Part shown: positions 26,553 through 34,816 of the stretch, piece by piece
Layout: each line of letters opens with the position of its first letter
Numbering within the stretch: position 1 is the stretch's first letter
DNA from: Pseudoxanthomonas sp.
GTDB lineage: Bacteria > Pseudomonadota > Gammaproteobacteria > Xanthomonadales > Xanthomonadaceae
Reading direction: 5' to 3'
Length of the DNA: 64,000 nt
NCBI RefSeq assembly: GCF_002863005.1
Contig: NZ_PKDG01000019.1
Coordinates: 1-64,000 of the forward strand
Translations under genes and position numbers: made by a program
The notes under the pieces: generated by a model
The model's input: only the letters and a program-made list of their open reading frames with translations
Databases searched by the model: none
Told to the model about the DNA's origin: nothing

Positions 26553-26636
26553 GGCACTCGACCGCCTTGCCCCTGTGTTCACCTCCGGTCCGGCTACGCT
26601 CTTGCCGCCCATGACAGGCTCGTCCAGACTTCGACC

Positions 26637-27182
26637 ATGACCCGATTCCGCCTGCCCGCCCTCATCCTCGCCCTGACCCTGCTGGCCGGTTGCGGCTTCC
26701 ACCTGCGCAACAAGATCGCGCTGCCGGCGGACCTGGGGCCGGTACGCGTGGAGGCATCATCGACTTCCTACAGCGCGCTGGTGACCAGCCTGTCGCGCGG
26801 CCTCCAGGCGGCCGGTGCCACGCTCGCCTCGTCGATCGGCGACGAACGCGACGATACGGCGTCCGGAGAGGTCGCCACGCTCCGCGTCGTGTCCGAGCGT
26901 TGGGGCGATCTTCCGATCGCGGTCGACCAGTTCGGCCGAGCGCAGGAATTCAGCCTGCGCTATGCCGTCGTCTTCTCCTTCAAGAAGGCCGACGGCACCG
27001 ACCTGGTGCCGCAGCAGGTGGTCGAACTGTCGCGCGACTACGTGTCGCCGCCGCAGGACGCGACCGGCACCTCGACCGAGCGCGAAGTGCTCGCCGACGA
27101 ACTGCGCCGCGAGATGGCCGCCTCGATCCTGCGCCGCATCGACGGCGTCGTGCGCTCGGGCCCGGTGACGCCGGCCCCCTGA
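26637..27182 (+). CDS. lptE: LPS-assembly lipoprotein LptE
   Basis: A 181-residue outer-membrane lipoprotein that plugs the LptD barrel and is needed for lipopolysaccharide delivery to the cell surface. The signal peptide ends in a lipobox L-A-G-C (residues 16-19) followed by GFHLR, the usual mature start of LptE/RlpB. The rest alternates strands and helices as in the family (SLRYAVVFSFKKADGTDL, STEREVLADELRREMAASIL). The gene is in the standard position between leuS and holA and overlaps holA by one base. Confidence 0.93.
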   Translation: MTRFRLPALILALTLLAGCGFHLRNKIALPADLGPVRVEASSTSYSALVTSLSRGLQAAGATLASSIGDERDDTASGEVATLRVVSERWGDLPIAVDQFGRAQEFSLRYAVVFSFKKADGTDLVPQQVVELSRDYVSPPQDATGTSTEREVLADELRREMAASILRRIDGVVRSGPVTPAP

Positions 27183-28216
27183 TGGAACTCAAGCCGGAAC
27201 AGCTGGCGGCGCGCGGAACCACCGAGCCGCTGCTGCCGGTATACCTGATCGCCGGCCCCGAGACGCTGCGGGTACTGGAAGCCGCGGATGCGGTGCGCGC
27301 GCAGGCGCGTGCGCAGGGCATCGGCGAACGGGAGGTCTTCGATGCCGACGGACGCGATTTCGACTGGGGCCAGCTGGAAGCGAGTTTCAATGCGCCCAGT
27401 CTCTTCAGCGCACAGCGATTGGTCGAAGTCCGCCTGCCGGGAGGCAAGCCGGGCAAGGAGGGCGCCGAGGTCATCAGCGCGTTCTGCGCCAACCCGCCGT
27501 CCGACGTGGTGCTGCTGATCACGGCCGGAGAATGGGGCAAGGCCTATCAGGGCAAATGGAGCGATGCCATCACGCGTGTCGGCGTGCTGGCGGTGGCCTG
27601 GGCCATCAAGCCGCACGAACTGCCGGGCTGGATCGAAGGCCGCCTGCGCAGCAAGGGCCTGCGCGCGGATCGCGATGCGGTGCAGCTGCTGGCGGATCGC
27701 GTCGAAGGCAACCTGCTCGCCGCAGCACAGGAAATCGACAAGCTTGCCTTGCTCAGCGATGGCGAGGTGCTCGATGCCGAGCGCATGGAATCGCTGGTCG
27801 CCAATGCCGCGCGCTACGATGTGTTCCGCCTGACCGACGCCGTGCTGGCGGGGCAGGGGGCACAGGTGTCGCGCATCCTGGCGGGATTGCGCGCCGAGGG
27901 CGACGTCGTCGCGGGCCTGATGCCGATGATCGTCAAGGAGCTGCTGCGCACCGCGTCGCTGGCGCGGGTGCAGGCCAATGGCGGCAACCTCGCTGCCGAA
28001 ATGAAATCGCAAGGCATCTGGGAGGCGAAGCAGGCGCCCTTCAAGCGCGCACTGCAGCGCCATGCCACGCCCGCGCGCTGGGACCGCTTCGTCGCCGAGG
28101 CCTCGAAGATCGACCGCATCGCCAAGGGCCGTGGCGATGGCGACGCCTGGGTGGGGCTGGAGCGCCTGTTGCTGGCGATCGCGGACGCGAAGGCCGTGCG
28201 CCTGCTGGTCGCCTGA
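27182..28216 (+). CDS. holA: DNA polymerase III delta subunit
   Basis: A 344-residue clamp-loader subunit that opens the beta clamp. The opening LLPVYLIAGPETLRVLEAADAVR is typical of HolA, as is the segment VVLLITAGEWGKAYQGKW near residue 110, followed by the FRLTDAVLAGQGAQVSRILAGLRAEG region near residue 217. The ATG overlaps the lptE stop. The Walker A motif is not functional in this subunit, as normal for the family. It is followed seven bases later by nadD. Confidence 0.95.
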   Translation: MELKPEQLAARGTTEPLLPVYLIAGPETLRVLEAADAVRAQARAQGIGEREVFDADGRDFDWGQLEASFNAPSLFSAQRLVEVRLPGGKPGKEGAEVISAFCANPPSDVVLLITAGEWGKAYQGKWSDAITRVGVLAVAWAIKPHELPGWIEGRLRSKGLRADRDAVQLLADRVEGNLLAAAQEIDKLALLSDGEVLDAERMESLVANAARYDVFRLTDAVLAGQGAQVSRILAGLRAEGDVVAGLMPMIVKELLRTASLARVQANGGNLAAEMKSQGIWEAKQAPFKRALQRHATPARWDRFVAEASKIDRIAKGRGDGDAWVGLERLLLAIADAKAVRLLVA

Positions 28217-28223
28217 TCCGGCG

Positions 28224-28901
28224 ATGCTGCGCGTCTTCTACGGCGGTACTTTCGATCCCGTCCACAACGGACACCTGGCCATCGCGCGCGCGGCGCACGA
28301 CGCACTCGGCGTGCCGGTCCGCCTGATGCCGGCGGCGGATCCGCCGCATCGCGCTCCGCCGGGGGCCACCGCTGCGCAGCGCGCGCGCCTGCTCGACCTC
28401 GCCACGCGGGACATCCCGGGCCTGTGCGTGGATCGGAGGGAACTGGACCGCGCCGCGCGCGAGCCGACCTCCCGTTCCTACACGATCGACACGCTGCGGG
28501 AGCTGAGGAGCGAGCTGGGCAACGCCGTTCCGATCGCGCTGTTGATCGGCGCGGACAGCCTGCTCGGACTGCCCACCTGGCGGGCGTGGACGGCGCTGCT
28601 CGACCTCACGCATTTCGTCGTCGCCGACCGGCCGGGCAGTGGGCTGGATTCAGCGCTGTCGCCCGTGCTCGCCGCCGCTCTCGAGGGTCGCTGGACGGAC
28701 CGCCCGGACGATCTGGCGCGGGTGGCCGCGGGGCGCGTGTTCCGCTTGCACCAGCCCCTTCAGCCCGAATCGGCCACCGAAATCCGGCGCCGCATCGCAA
28801 CGGGCGAAGCCTGGCGCCAGCTCGTGCCCGCGCGGGTGGCGGACGCCATTGCCGACGAAAGGCTGTACGCCTCACGGGCCGCCGACACAGGTCCGCTATA
28901 A
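28224..28901 (+). CDS. nadD: Nicotinate-nucleotide adenylyltransferase
   Basis: A 225-residue enzyme adenylating nicotinate mononucleotide in NAD synthesis. The nucleotidyltransferase signature [12 protein letters not shown] is at residues 7-18, and a second motif, [13 protein letters not shown], binds the substrate near residue 85. The C-terminal [13 protein letters not shown] is the ISSTxIR-type motif. The end of the gene overlaps a TATAAT (28897-28902) that may be the promoter for the next gene. Start chosen at ATG 28224. Confidence 0.96.
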   Translation: MLRVFYGGTFDPVHNGHLAIARAAHDALGVPVRLMPAADPPHRAPPGATAAQRARLLDLATRDIPGLCVDRRELDRAAREPTSRSYTIDTLRELRSELGNAVPIALLIGADSLLGLPTWRAWTALLDLTHFVVADRPGSGLDSALSPVLAAALEGRWTDRPDDLARVAAGRVFRLHQPLQPESATEIRRRIATGEAWRQLVPARVADAIADERLYASRAADTGPL

Positions 28902-28902
28902 T
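28897..28902 (+). promoter_or_regulatory. Candidate -10 upstream of rsfS
   Basis: A perfect TATAAT within the last codons of nadD, 31 bases before the rsfS start. No good -35 is visible at normal spacing, so it may be a weak internal promoter letting rsfS be made independently. Confidence 0.3.
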
Positions 28903-28932
28903 CCTGGCCGTATTCCCAGAGCCACCAAGCCT

Positions 28933-29349
28933 TTGTCCAGCCAAGCCCACGTCATCAAGACCCGCCTTCCCAGCCCGCCGCCGGCCCTGCCGGACCTGCT
29001 CGCCACGGTGCATGCCGCGGTGCAGGAACTGAAAGCCAAGGATGTCGTCGAGATCGACGTGCGCGGCAAGTCCAGCGTCGCCGATTACCTGGTGATCGCC
29101 TCGGGCACTTCCACCCGCCACGTGAAATCGATCGCGGACGAGGTGGTGAAGTTCGCCAAGAAGCTCGACGTCATGCCGCTGGGCGTGGAAGGCGAGCGCG
29201 AGGCCGAGTGGGTACTGGTGGACCTCGGCGATGTCATCGTCCACGTCATGCTGCCCCGCGTGCGCGAGTTCTACGCGCTGGAGCGCCTGTGGACCGTCGG
29301 CGACCAGCCGCCGGAAGACGTCGAGACCGCGGACGAATCGCGGCTCTAG
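28933..29349 (+). CDS. rsfS: Ribosome silencing factor RsfS
   Basis: A 138-residue RsfS/Iojap protein that binds L14 (uL14) and prevents subunit joining during starvation. The core [41 protein letters not shown] and [27 protein letters not shown] are unmistakable. The likely start is TTG at 28933 (reading [12 protein letters not shown]); no ATG occurs before the conserved core. Immediately downstream in most Gammaproteobacteria is rlmH, but here a DUF695-RraB gene intervenes. Confidence 0.92.
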   Translation: MSSQAHVIKTRLPSPPPALPDLLATVHAAVQELKAKDVVEIDVRGKSSVADYLVIASGTSTRHVKSIADEVVKFAKKLDVMPLGVEGEREAEWVLVDLGDVIVHVMLPRVREFYALERLWTVGDQPPEDVETADESRL

Positions 29350-29358
29350 GGGTTGTCG

Positions 29359-30120
29359 ATGGCCAGGGAAGGTCGTTGGAATTTCTATGCGCTCCGTGTG
29401 GATGACCAGCCTGCATCGATCTATCTCGACCTGAGCCTGGCCGACGAGGTCAGGACCGATGATTACCCGGTGATGGCGTGGTTACGTGTGGAAATGCGCG
29501 ATCCCCGGGATGACGGACTGTCGAGCCAGCAGGAGTTCGATGCGCTGATTGCGTTGGAGGACCGGGTGGTCCCGTTGCTGGCGACTGAGGGGCGGGGCGT
29601 CTACGCCGGTCGCAATACTTCCTCGGGTTGCCGCGATTTCTATTTCTACTTGACGGAGGGCGATGCTTGGGATGAGCAGGTTGAGCAGGCCATGCGTGCG
29701 ACGTCCGAGTATCGCTACCAGTCCGGGCATCGTCCGGATCCGACATGGAGCACGTATCGCGAGTTCCTTTATCCCGACGCGCGCACGCGAGAGTCGATGG
29801 AGAACCGCGATGTCTGCGCCGTCCTAGAAGATCGGGGCGACGCGCTGCGGCAGCCGCGGGAGATCTATCACTGGGCCTACTTTTCCAGCTCCGATGCGCG
29901 CGATGAGTTCCTGCGCAGGGCCGCCGCCATCGGGTTCAAGAGCCGCACGCAAAATAGCGACGATGACGGAGAGCAGGGTTGGGGGGCACAGGTGTTTCGC
30001 CGCGACGTTCCCGCCTATGACACCATCGACGACATCTGCCTCCCGCTGTACGACCTCGCGAGCGAATGCGGCGGTCGCTATGACGGATGGGAGTGCGAAG
30101 CGATCTCCCGACCCTCTTAG
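29359..30120 (+). CDS. DUF695-RraB fusion protein
   Basis: A 253-residue protein with two parts. Residues 1-~140 match DUF695 (WNFYALRVDDQPASIYLDLSL, then the SGCRDFYFYLTE segment). Residues ~150-253 match the RraB fold (YHWAYFSSSDARDEFLRRAAAIGF, ending GGRYDGWECEAI, where RraB has an EYDGWGTYF-like motif). RraB inhibits RNase E in E. coli. It sits between rsfS and rlmH, with rng (RNase G, an RNase E relative) 3 kb downstream, so a role in RNA turnover is plausible but unproven. ATG 29359 is used; an in-frame TTG lies two codons upstream. Confidence 0.78.
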   Translation: MAREGRWNFYALRVDDQPASIYLDLSLADEVRTDDYPVMAWLRVEMRDPRDDGLSSQQEFDALIALEDRVVPLLATEGRGVYAGRNTSSGCRDFYFYLTEGDAWDEQVEQAMRATSEYRYQSGHRPDPTWSTYREFLYPDARTRESMENRDVCAVLEDRGDALRQPREIYHWAYFSSSDARDEFLRRAAAIGFKSRTQNSDDDGEQGWGAQVFRRDVPAYDTIDDICLPLYDLASECGGRYDGWECEAISRPS

Positions 30121-30157
30121 CCTGCCACGTGGCGCACTGCGGCGATAACATGTCCAT

Positions 30158-30628
30158 ATGAAATGCCGCCTCATCGCTACCGGAGAGCGCGCGCCCACAT
30201 GGGTCGCGCAAGGCTTCGCCGAATACCAGAAGCGTCTGTCGCACTGGCTGCCGTTCGAACTGGTCGAGATCGAGCCCGGTCTGCGCGGCAAGGGCCGTGA
30301 TCCGCAGCGGGCCATCGAAGACGAGGGAAAGCGGGTGTTGGCGGCGTTGCCGAAAAGCGCGCATGTCGTGGCGCTGGAAGTCACCGGCAAGCCTTACTCC
30401 TCCGAACAGCTCGCGCAACGGCTCGAACACTGGCGCACGCTGGGTCGCGACATCGCGCTGTTGATCGGCGGCCCCGAGGGCCATGCCCCGGATGTGCTCG
30501 CGGCGGCGCACGAGAAATGGTCGCTCAGTCCGCTGACGCTGCCGCACATGCTGGTGCGGCTGGTGGTCGCCGAACAGGTCTACCGCGCGGCGGCGATGCT
30601 GGCGAATCATCCGTACCATCGCGCATGA
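30158..30628 (+). CDS. rlmH: 23S rRNA m3-pseudouridine1915 methyltransferase RlmH
   Basis: A 156-residue SPOUT-class methyltransferase modifying helix 69 of 23S rRNA. Family features: GRDPQRAIEDEGKRVLAALP (mid N-terminal), the SAM-binding trefoil knot with IALLIGGPEGHAPDVL near residue 105, and KWSLSPLTLPHMLVRLVVAEQVYRAAAMLANHPYHR at the C-terminus. Homodimer in the cytoplasm, acting on 70S ribosomes. Followed by an inverted pair of REP repeats and the convergent TonB-family gene. Confidence 0.96.
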   Translation: MKCRLIATGERAPTWVAQGFAEYQKRLSHWLPFELVEIEPGLRGKGRDPQRAIEDEGKRVLAALPKSAHVVALEVTGKPYSSEQLAQRLEHWRTLGRDIALLIGGPEGHAPDVLAAAHEKWSLSPLTLPHMLVRLVVAEQVYRAAAMLANHPYHRA

Positions 30629-30643
30629 GGCTTGCGGCTCTCG

Positions 30644-30769
30644 GTAGGCGCGATGTGAGTCGCGACCGGGTGAGGTGCGCGGCAGGGACGGTCTAGGTGG
30701 AGAGTCGGCGACCCGTCGCGAGGTTGTCGGTGCTCTCTGGTGCGTGGTCGCGACTCACGTCGCACCTAC
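30644..30769. repeat. Inverted pair of GTAG-headed REP hairpins
   Basis: A GTAG-headed 24-base unit at 30644-30667 (plus) and its inverted copy at 30746-30769 (minus) lie between rlmH and the TonB-family gene. Both contain GTGAGTCGCGACC at the tail and can fold through GCGAC...GTCGC. The same unit recurs at 58231-58254 and 58354-58377. Such GTAG-headed REP elements are known from Stenotrophomonas (SMAG) and Xanthomonas and are mobilised in trans by a TnpA-REP transposase (RAYT); none is encoded in this window. Confidence 0.8.
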
Positions 30770-30780
30770 ACGACACAGCA

Positions 30781-30806
30781 GGAAGCCCGCCTTTCCGCGG
30801 GCTTCC
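30781..30806. terminator. Hairpin terminator between rlmH and the TonB-family gene
   Basis: Perfect 10-base arms, GGAAGCCCGC and GCGGGCTTCC, with a six-base loop, 18 bases beyond the minus-strand TonB-family stop. There is only a weak T-run on either side, so it could stop transcription from both converging genes with help from Rho. Confidence 0.6.
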
Positions 30807-30824
30807 ACTTTCAGTTCGGATGCA

Positions 30825-31493
30825 TCACTGCAGGTTGAACGCGATCGGCACCAGGCCGTAAGCCTGCACCGCCTGTCCGTTCTGCATGGCGGGCTTGAAG
30901 CGCCAGGTCTTCAGCACGTGCTGCCGCGCTTCCTTGTCGAGGTTGCGGTTGCCGCTGCTGGTCTCCACGCTCACGTCGACCGGTTTTCCATCGATGTCCA
31001 CGAGCACGCGCAGGATCACCGTGCCCTGGATGCCGTTGCGCAGCTCGTTGGTCGGATAGCGCGGCGACGTCGCACGGACGTATTCCAGCGTGGCGGACTG
31101 CAGCGGGCCGGCGCCCAGCGACGTGCCGGTTGACGCGGTGCTGTCGATGGCCGGAAGGTCGATCGTGCGCTCAGTACCAGGGTCCACCACGGCCGGCGTG
31201 TCGACGATGGTCGTGTCCGTGGTCACCGTGCGGGCCGGAACGACCGGGCGCGGCTCCTCGCGCTTGACGGTGGTCTGCTGTTCCTCGATCGGTACGACGA
31301 CCGGAACCGGCTCTTCCTTCTGGATCCAGCGCACCACGGGTTTCGGCTTGACCGTGGGCGTGATCGGGGGCGCCGCCATCGGCATCAGCAGCATGAGCAG
31401 GGCGGCGGCGTGCACCGCGATGGCGGCCGCGATGGCCGCGATGCGGCCGATGTCGATGCGGGTATCGGAACCGTGGGGTAGTGCGCGAACCAT
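30825..31493 (-). CDS. TonB-family energy transducer
   Basis: A 222-residue TonB-family protein. A short cytoplasmic lead (RIDIGRIAAIAAAIAVHAAALLMLLMP) contains one membrane anchor. A proline/valine-rich linker across the periplasm follows (PTVKPKPVVRWIQKEEPVPVV), and the C-terminal TonB domain (SPRYPTNELRNGIQGTVILRVLVDIDG...KEARQHVLKTWRFKPA) would contact TonB boxes of outer-membrane receptors. Without exbB-exbD neighbours it may be one of several TonB homologues typical of Xanthomonadaceae. ATG 31493 is preceded by AAGGAGG; the open frame upstream is not needed. Confidence 0.87.
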   Translation of the reverse strand: MVRALPHGSDTRIDIGRIAAIAAAIAVHAAALLMLLMPMAAPPITPTVKPKPVVRWIQKEEPVPVVVPIEEQQTTVKREEPRPVVPARTVTTDTTIVDTPAVVDPGTERTIDLPAIDSTASTGTSLGAGPLQSATLEYVRATSPRYPTNELRNGIQGTVILRVLVDIDGKPVDVSVETSSGNRNLDKEARQHVLKTWRFKPAMQNGQAVQAYGLVPIAFNLQ

Positions 31494-31661
31494 GATCCAC
31501 CTCCTTGAGGGCTGTGAACGGAACAACGCTCGGTCGCGGGGAGTGGGGTTGCAACGTCCCGGCGCCGCACGTCCAGACTGTACTCCGGCGGATGGCGTGC
31601 GCAAGAGGGGGCGGACTTCGACCTTTTGGCGTAGTCCGGTCGCCCGGCCCGGAAACGAAAA

Positions 31662-31680
31662 CGGCGCCCCCGGGGCGCCG
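31662..31680 (-). terminator. Terminator after SIMPL-domain gene
   Basis: Perfect inverted repeat around CGGCGCCCC-C-GGGGCGCCG; on the minus strand it is followed by TTTTCGTTT, making a standard Rho-independent terminator 27 bases past the SIMPL gene's stop. Confidence 0.8.
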
Positions 31681-31706
31681 TCGTCGTGGACCGGCGGACG
31701 CTGGCC

Positions 31707-32450
31707 TTACTTGCCCAGTTCGAACACCACGTCCAGGTTGATCGAGACGGTGGTCTCGCCAGGCGACACCGGGGGGGCGCCGCTGGCGTCACGCGCTTCC
31801 ATCTTGGCCATGGCCATCATCGGGACCGGGCGGAAACCGCCGTTGCCCTCTGAAATGCTGACGATCCGGCGCACTTTCAGCCCCAGCGACCTGGCATAGG
31901 TTTCGGCACGCGACTGGGCTTTCTTCAATGCGGCGAGGCGGGCTTCGTCGTACACCGGCTCCGGGTTGTCGATCTCGAAGCTGGGGCCATTGATCTGGTT
32001 GGCGCCCACGCCGGCCAGCGCATCCAGCACCTTGCCCAGCTTGGCGATGTCGCGGACCTTGATGCTCACGGTGTTGTTGGCCTGGTAGCCGGTGATCTTC
32101 GGGGCTTCGTTCTCGGCGTAGCGATACTGCGGGTTCAGGCTGATGCCGCTGGTCTGCACGTCCTTGTCGGCGATGCCGGCGGCCTTGATGGCCGACACGA
32201 CCTTGGCCATCTGCTCGCTGTTCTGACGCATGGCCGTGTTGCCGTCCACGGCCTGCGTCACCACCCCGGCGGAGATGGTGGCGATGTCCGGCACGCGCGA
32301 CGCGTCGGCCTGAGCCGAGACGTTGAGCAGGGTGCCGTCGGAAGGCACGGCGTAGGCGGGTGCGGTCTGGGCGTGGCTGGTCATGGCGACGGTGGTTCCA
32401 AGGGACAGGGTCAGGGCGAGCAGCAGCGGGCGGATCAGGGGCAGGCGCAT
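31707..32450 (-). CDS. Periplasmic SIMPL-domain (DUF541) protein
   Basis: A 247-residue exported protein. A signal peptide (LIRPLLLALTLSLGTTVAMTSHA) is followed by a SIMPL domain: LNVSAQADASRVPDIATISAGVVTQ opens it, and the KKAQSRAETYARSLGLKVRRIVSI helix-strand lies near residue 190. The E. coli relative YggE lowers oxidative stress damage by an unknown mechanism. ATG 32450 is preceded by AAAAGGAGAT, whereas the upstream open frame has no ribosome site. A terminator follows at 31662-31680, so it is probably a single-gene unit. Confidence 0.83.
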   Translation of the reverse strand: MRLPLIRPLLLALTLSLGTTVAMTSHAQTAPAYAVPSDGTLLNVSAQADASRVPDIATISAGVVTQAVDGNTAMRQNSEQMAKVVSAIKAAGIADKDVQTSGISLNPQYRYAENEAPKITGYQANNTVSIKVRDIAKLGKVLDALAGVGANQINGPSFEIDNPEPVYDEARLAALKKAQSRAETYARSLGLKVRRIVSISEGNGGFRPVPMMAMAKMEARDASGAPPVSPGETTVSINLDVVFELGK

Positions 32451-32611
32451 GGGATCTCCTTTTCGTGGTTCGAGTGGCGGGCACCCGGGTCGTCGGCGAC
32501 GCGCAAGGGTGTTCACGATGACATGAACGCGTCGTGATCCGGCGCAGGGTTAGCGGGATCCGGCCGGCATCAGCGGTCATTCAGTCAGGCGCCGCGGGTT
32601 ATTCTTTCGCG

Positions 32612-33208
32612 ATGCTCTATCTGGCCTCCCAATCCCCGCGACGTGCCGAACTGCTGACCCGCCTGGGCCTGTCCTTCGGACGGATCGACCTCGATATCCC
32701 CGAACACCGCCAGCCCGGCGAGCCCGCCGTCGACTATGTCCGCCGCGTCGCCCGCGAGAAGGCGGGTGCCGGATTGCTGAAGGTCGTGGCCACCCCGGAT
32801 GCCGTGGTGCTGGGGGCCGATACCGAGGTGATCCTGGGCGACGAGGTGTTCGGCAAGCCGGTGGACACCGCCGATGCGGCCGCCATGCTGCGTCGCCTGT
32901 CCGGCCGCACCCATCAGGCCGTCTCCGCCGTCTCGGTGGTCAGCGCCTCGCGCGAGGCGCAGGCGCTGGTGGTCACCGATGTCAGCTTCGCCGAGCTGGA
33001 CGAGGATGACATCGCGGCCTATGTCGCCAGTGGCGAAGCGATGGGCAAGGCGGGGGCCTACGGTATCCAGGGGCGTGCGGAGCAGTTCGTCACCCGCCTG
33101 TCCGGCAGTTATTCGGCGGTGATGGGGCTGCCGCTGCACGAAACGGCGAAGCTGCTCCGCGACTTCGGCATCCATCCGTCGGCATCCGCCACTCCTGTGT
33201 CAGCCTGA
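32612..33208 (+). CDS. maf: Maf-type nucleoside triphosphate pyrophosphatase
   Basis: A 198-residue Maf/YhdE pyrophosphatase that removes non-canonical nucleotides (dTTP and UTP class). The signature [13 protein letters not shown] starts at residue 3, the [18 protein letters not shown] segment holds the catalytic aspartate near residue 70, and [13 protein letters not shown] carries the C-terminal substrate residues. Twelve bases separate its stop from rng, as in many Proteobacteria where maf and rng form an operon. Confidence 0.92.
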   Translation: MLYLASQSPRRAELLTRLGLSFGRIDLDIPEHRQPGEPAVDYVRRVAREKAGAGLLKVVATPDAVVLGADTEVILGDEVFGKPVDTADAAAMLRRLSGRTHQAVSAVSVVSASREAQALVVTDVSFAELDEDDIAAYVASGEAMGKAGAYGIQGRAEQFVTRLSGSYSAVMGLPLHETAKLLRDFGIHPSASATPVSA

Positions 33209-33220
33209 GGGAAGGACCCC

Positions 33221-34708
33221 ATGTCGGAAGAAATCCTGGTCAACGTCACCCCGCGCGAAACGCGCGTCGCGGTGATCGAAAACGGCATGCTGCAGGAATT
33301 GCACATCGAGCGCGGCTGGCGCCGGGGCGTGGTGGGCAACATCTACAAGGGCAAGGTGCAGCGGGTGATGCCCGGCATGCAGGCCGCGTTCGTCGAAGTG
33401 GGACTGGACCGGGCGGCGTTCCTGCATGCGAACGACATCGTGCGTTCGTCGCCGGGCGCGGTGGCCGATGGTGAAGACGCACCGCTGCCCACGCCGCCGG
33501 CGGCACCGATCATGGACCTGCTCCGCGACGGGCAGGACATCGTGGTGCAGGTGGTGAAGGATCCCATCGGCAGCAAGGGCGCGCGGCTCACCACGCAGAT
33601 CAGCATTCCGTCGCGCTACCTGGTGCTGTTGCCTCAGTCGAAGGTGATCGGCGTGTCGGCGCGCATCGAGGACGAAACCGAGCGCCAGCGCCTCAAGCAG
33701 GTCGTCGGCGAACTGGCCGGCCTGCACGGTGGCCACGGCTACATCATCCGCACCAATGCCGAGGGCCAGCCGGCCGAGGCGCTGGCCGAAGACATCGCGT
33801 ACCTGTCCCGCGTCTGGAACGTGGTGGAGCGCCGCGGCCGCGAATCGCCTTCGTGCAGCGTGCTGTACGAAGACCTCAGCCTGCCGCTGCGCGCCGTGCG
33901 CGACCTCATCCGCAAGGACGTGGAGAAGGTCAAGGTCGATTCGAAGGAAACCCACGAGCGCCTGCAGGCGTTCGTCGCCAAGTACATGCCGGTACTGGCC
34001 GAACGGATCGAACTCTATTCCGGTGAACGGCCCATCTTCGATCTCTACGGAGTCGAGGACGAAATCGGTCGTGCGCTGGACAAGCAGGTGCCGCTGAAGT
34101 CCGGTGGCTACCTGGTGATCGACCAGACCGAGGCCATGACGACGGTCGACGTGAACACCGGTTCGTTCCTGGGCCAGCGCAACCTGGAAGAAACCGTCTA
34201 TCGCACCAACCTGGAGGCCGCGCAGGCGGTCGCGCGCCAGCTGCGGCTGCGCAACCTGGGCGGCATCATCATCATCGACTTCATCGACATGGACGATCCG
34301 GAGCACCGGCGTCAGGTGCTGCGCACGCTGGAAAAATCGCTCGCCAAAGACCACGCCAAGACCACGGTGTACGAATTCTCGCCGCTCGGCCTGGTGGAGA
34401 TGACGCGCAAGCGCACGGTGGAAAGCCTCGCGCGCCAGCTGTCGGAACCGTGCCCGGAATGCAGTGGCCGCGGCAGCATCAAGACCACCGAAACCGTCAC
34501 CTACGAGATCTTCCGCGAGATCACGCGTGCCGTGCGCCAGTTCGAGGCCGCGCGCCTGCTCGTGATCGCATCCCCCAAGGTGGTCGCCCGCATCACCGAT
34601 GAGGAATCGACCGCGGTCGCGGAGCTGGAGGAATTCCTCGGCAAGTCGATCCGCTTCCAGGCCGACGAGCAGTACCTCCAGGAGCAGTTCGATGTCGTGC
34701 TGCTGTAA
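33221..34708 (+). CDS. rng: Ribonuclease G
   Basis: A 495-residue endonuclease that matures 16S rRNA 5' ends and helps turn over mRNAs. It opens with MSEEILVNVTPRETRVAVIENG and an S1 RNA-binding domain (residues ~38-125, GNIYKGKVQRVMPGMQAAFVEVG). The catalytic domain has DVNTGSFLGQRNLEETVYRTNLEAA near residue 310, with D in IIIDFIDMDD near 350. The zinc-link motif CPECSGRG, which joins dimers in the RNase E/G family, lies near residue 411. It lacks the long scaffold tail of RNase E. AAGGA precedes the ATG. Confidence 0.96.
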   Translation: MSEEILVNVTPRETRVAVIENGMLQELHIERGWRRGVVGNIYKGKVQRVMPGMQAAFVEVGLDRAAFLHANDIVRSSPGAVADGEDAPLPTPPAAPIMDLLRDGQDIVVQVVKDPIGSKGARLTTQISIPSRYLVLLPQSKVIGVSARIEDETERQRLKQVVGELAGLHGGHGYIIRTNAEGQPAEALAEDIAYLSRVWNVVERRGRESPSCSVLYEDLSLPLRAVRDLIRKDVEKVKVDSKETHERLQAFVAKYMPVLAERIELYSGERPIFDLYGVEDEIGRALDKQVPLKSGGYLVIDQTEAMTTVDVNTGSFLGQRNLEETVYRTNLEAAQAVARQLRLRNLGGIIIIDFIDMDDPEHRRQVLRTLEKSLAKDHAKTTVYEFSPLGLVEMTRKRTVESLARQLSEPCPECSGRGSIKTTETVTYEIFREITRAVRQFEAARLLVIASPKVVARITDEESTAVAELEEFLGKSIRFQADEQYLQEQFDVVLL

Positions 34709-34816
34709 GGCCGGGGGGCGGGCGTCGGCATTCGGAAGCCGCAAGAGCGGATCCCGGCGTCTGCGTTCCGGGCGACCGAACGCAGACACCCGCATCCCGG
34801 CGAGCGCCGCGAACTG

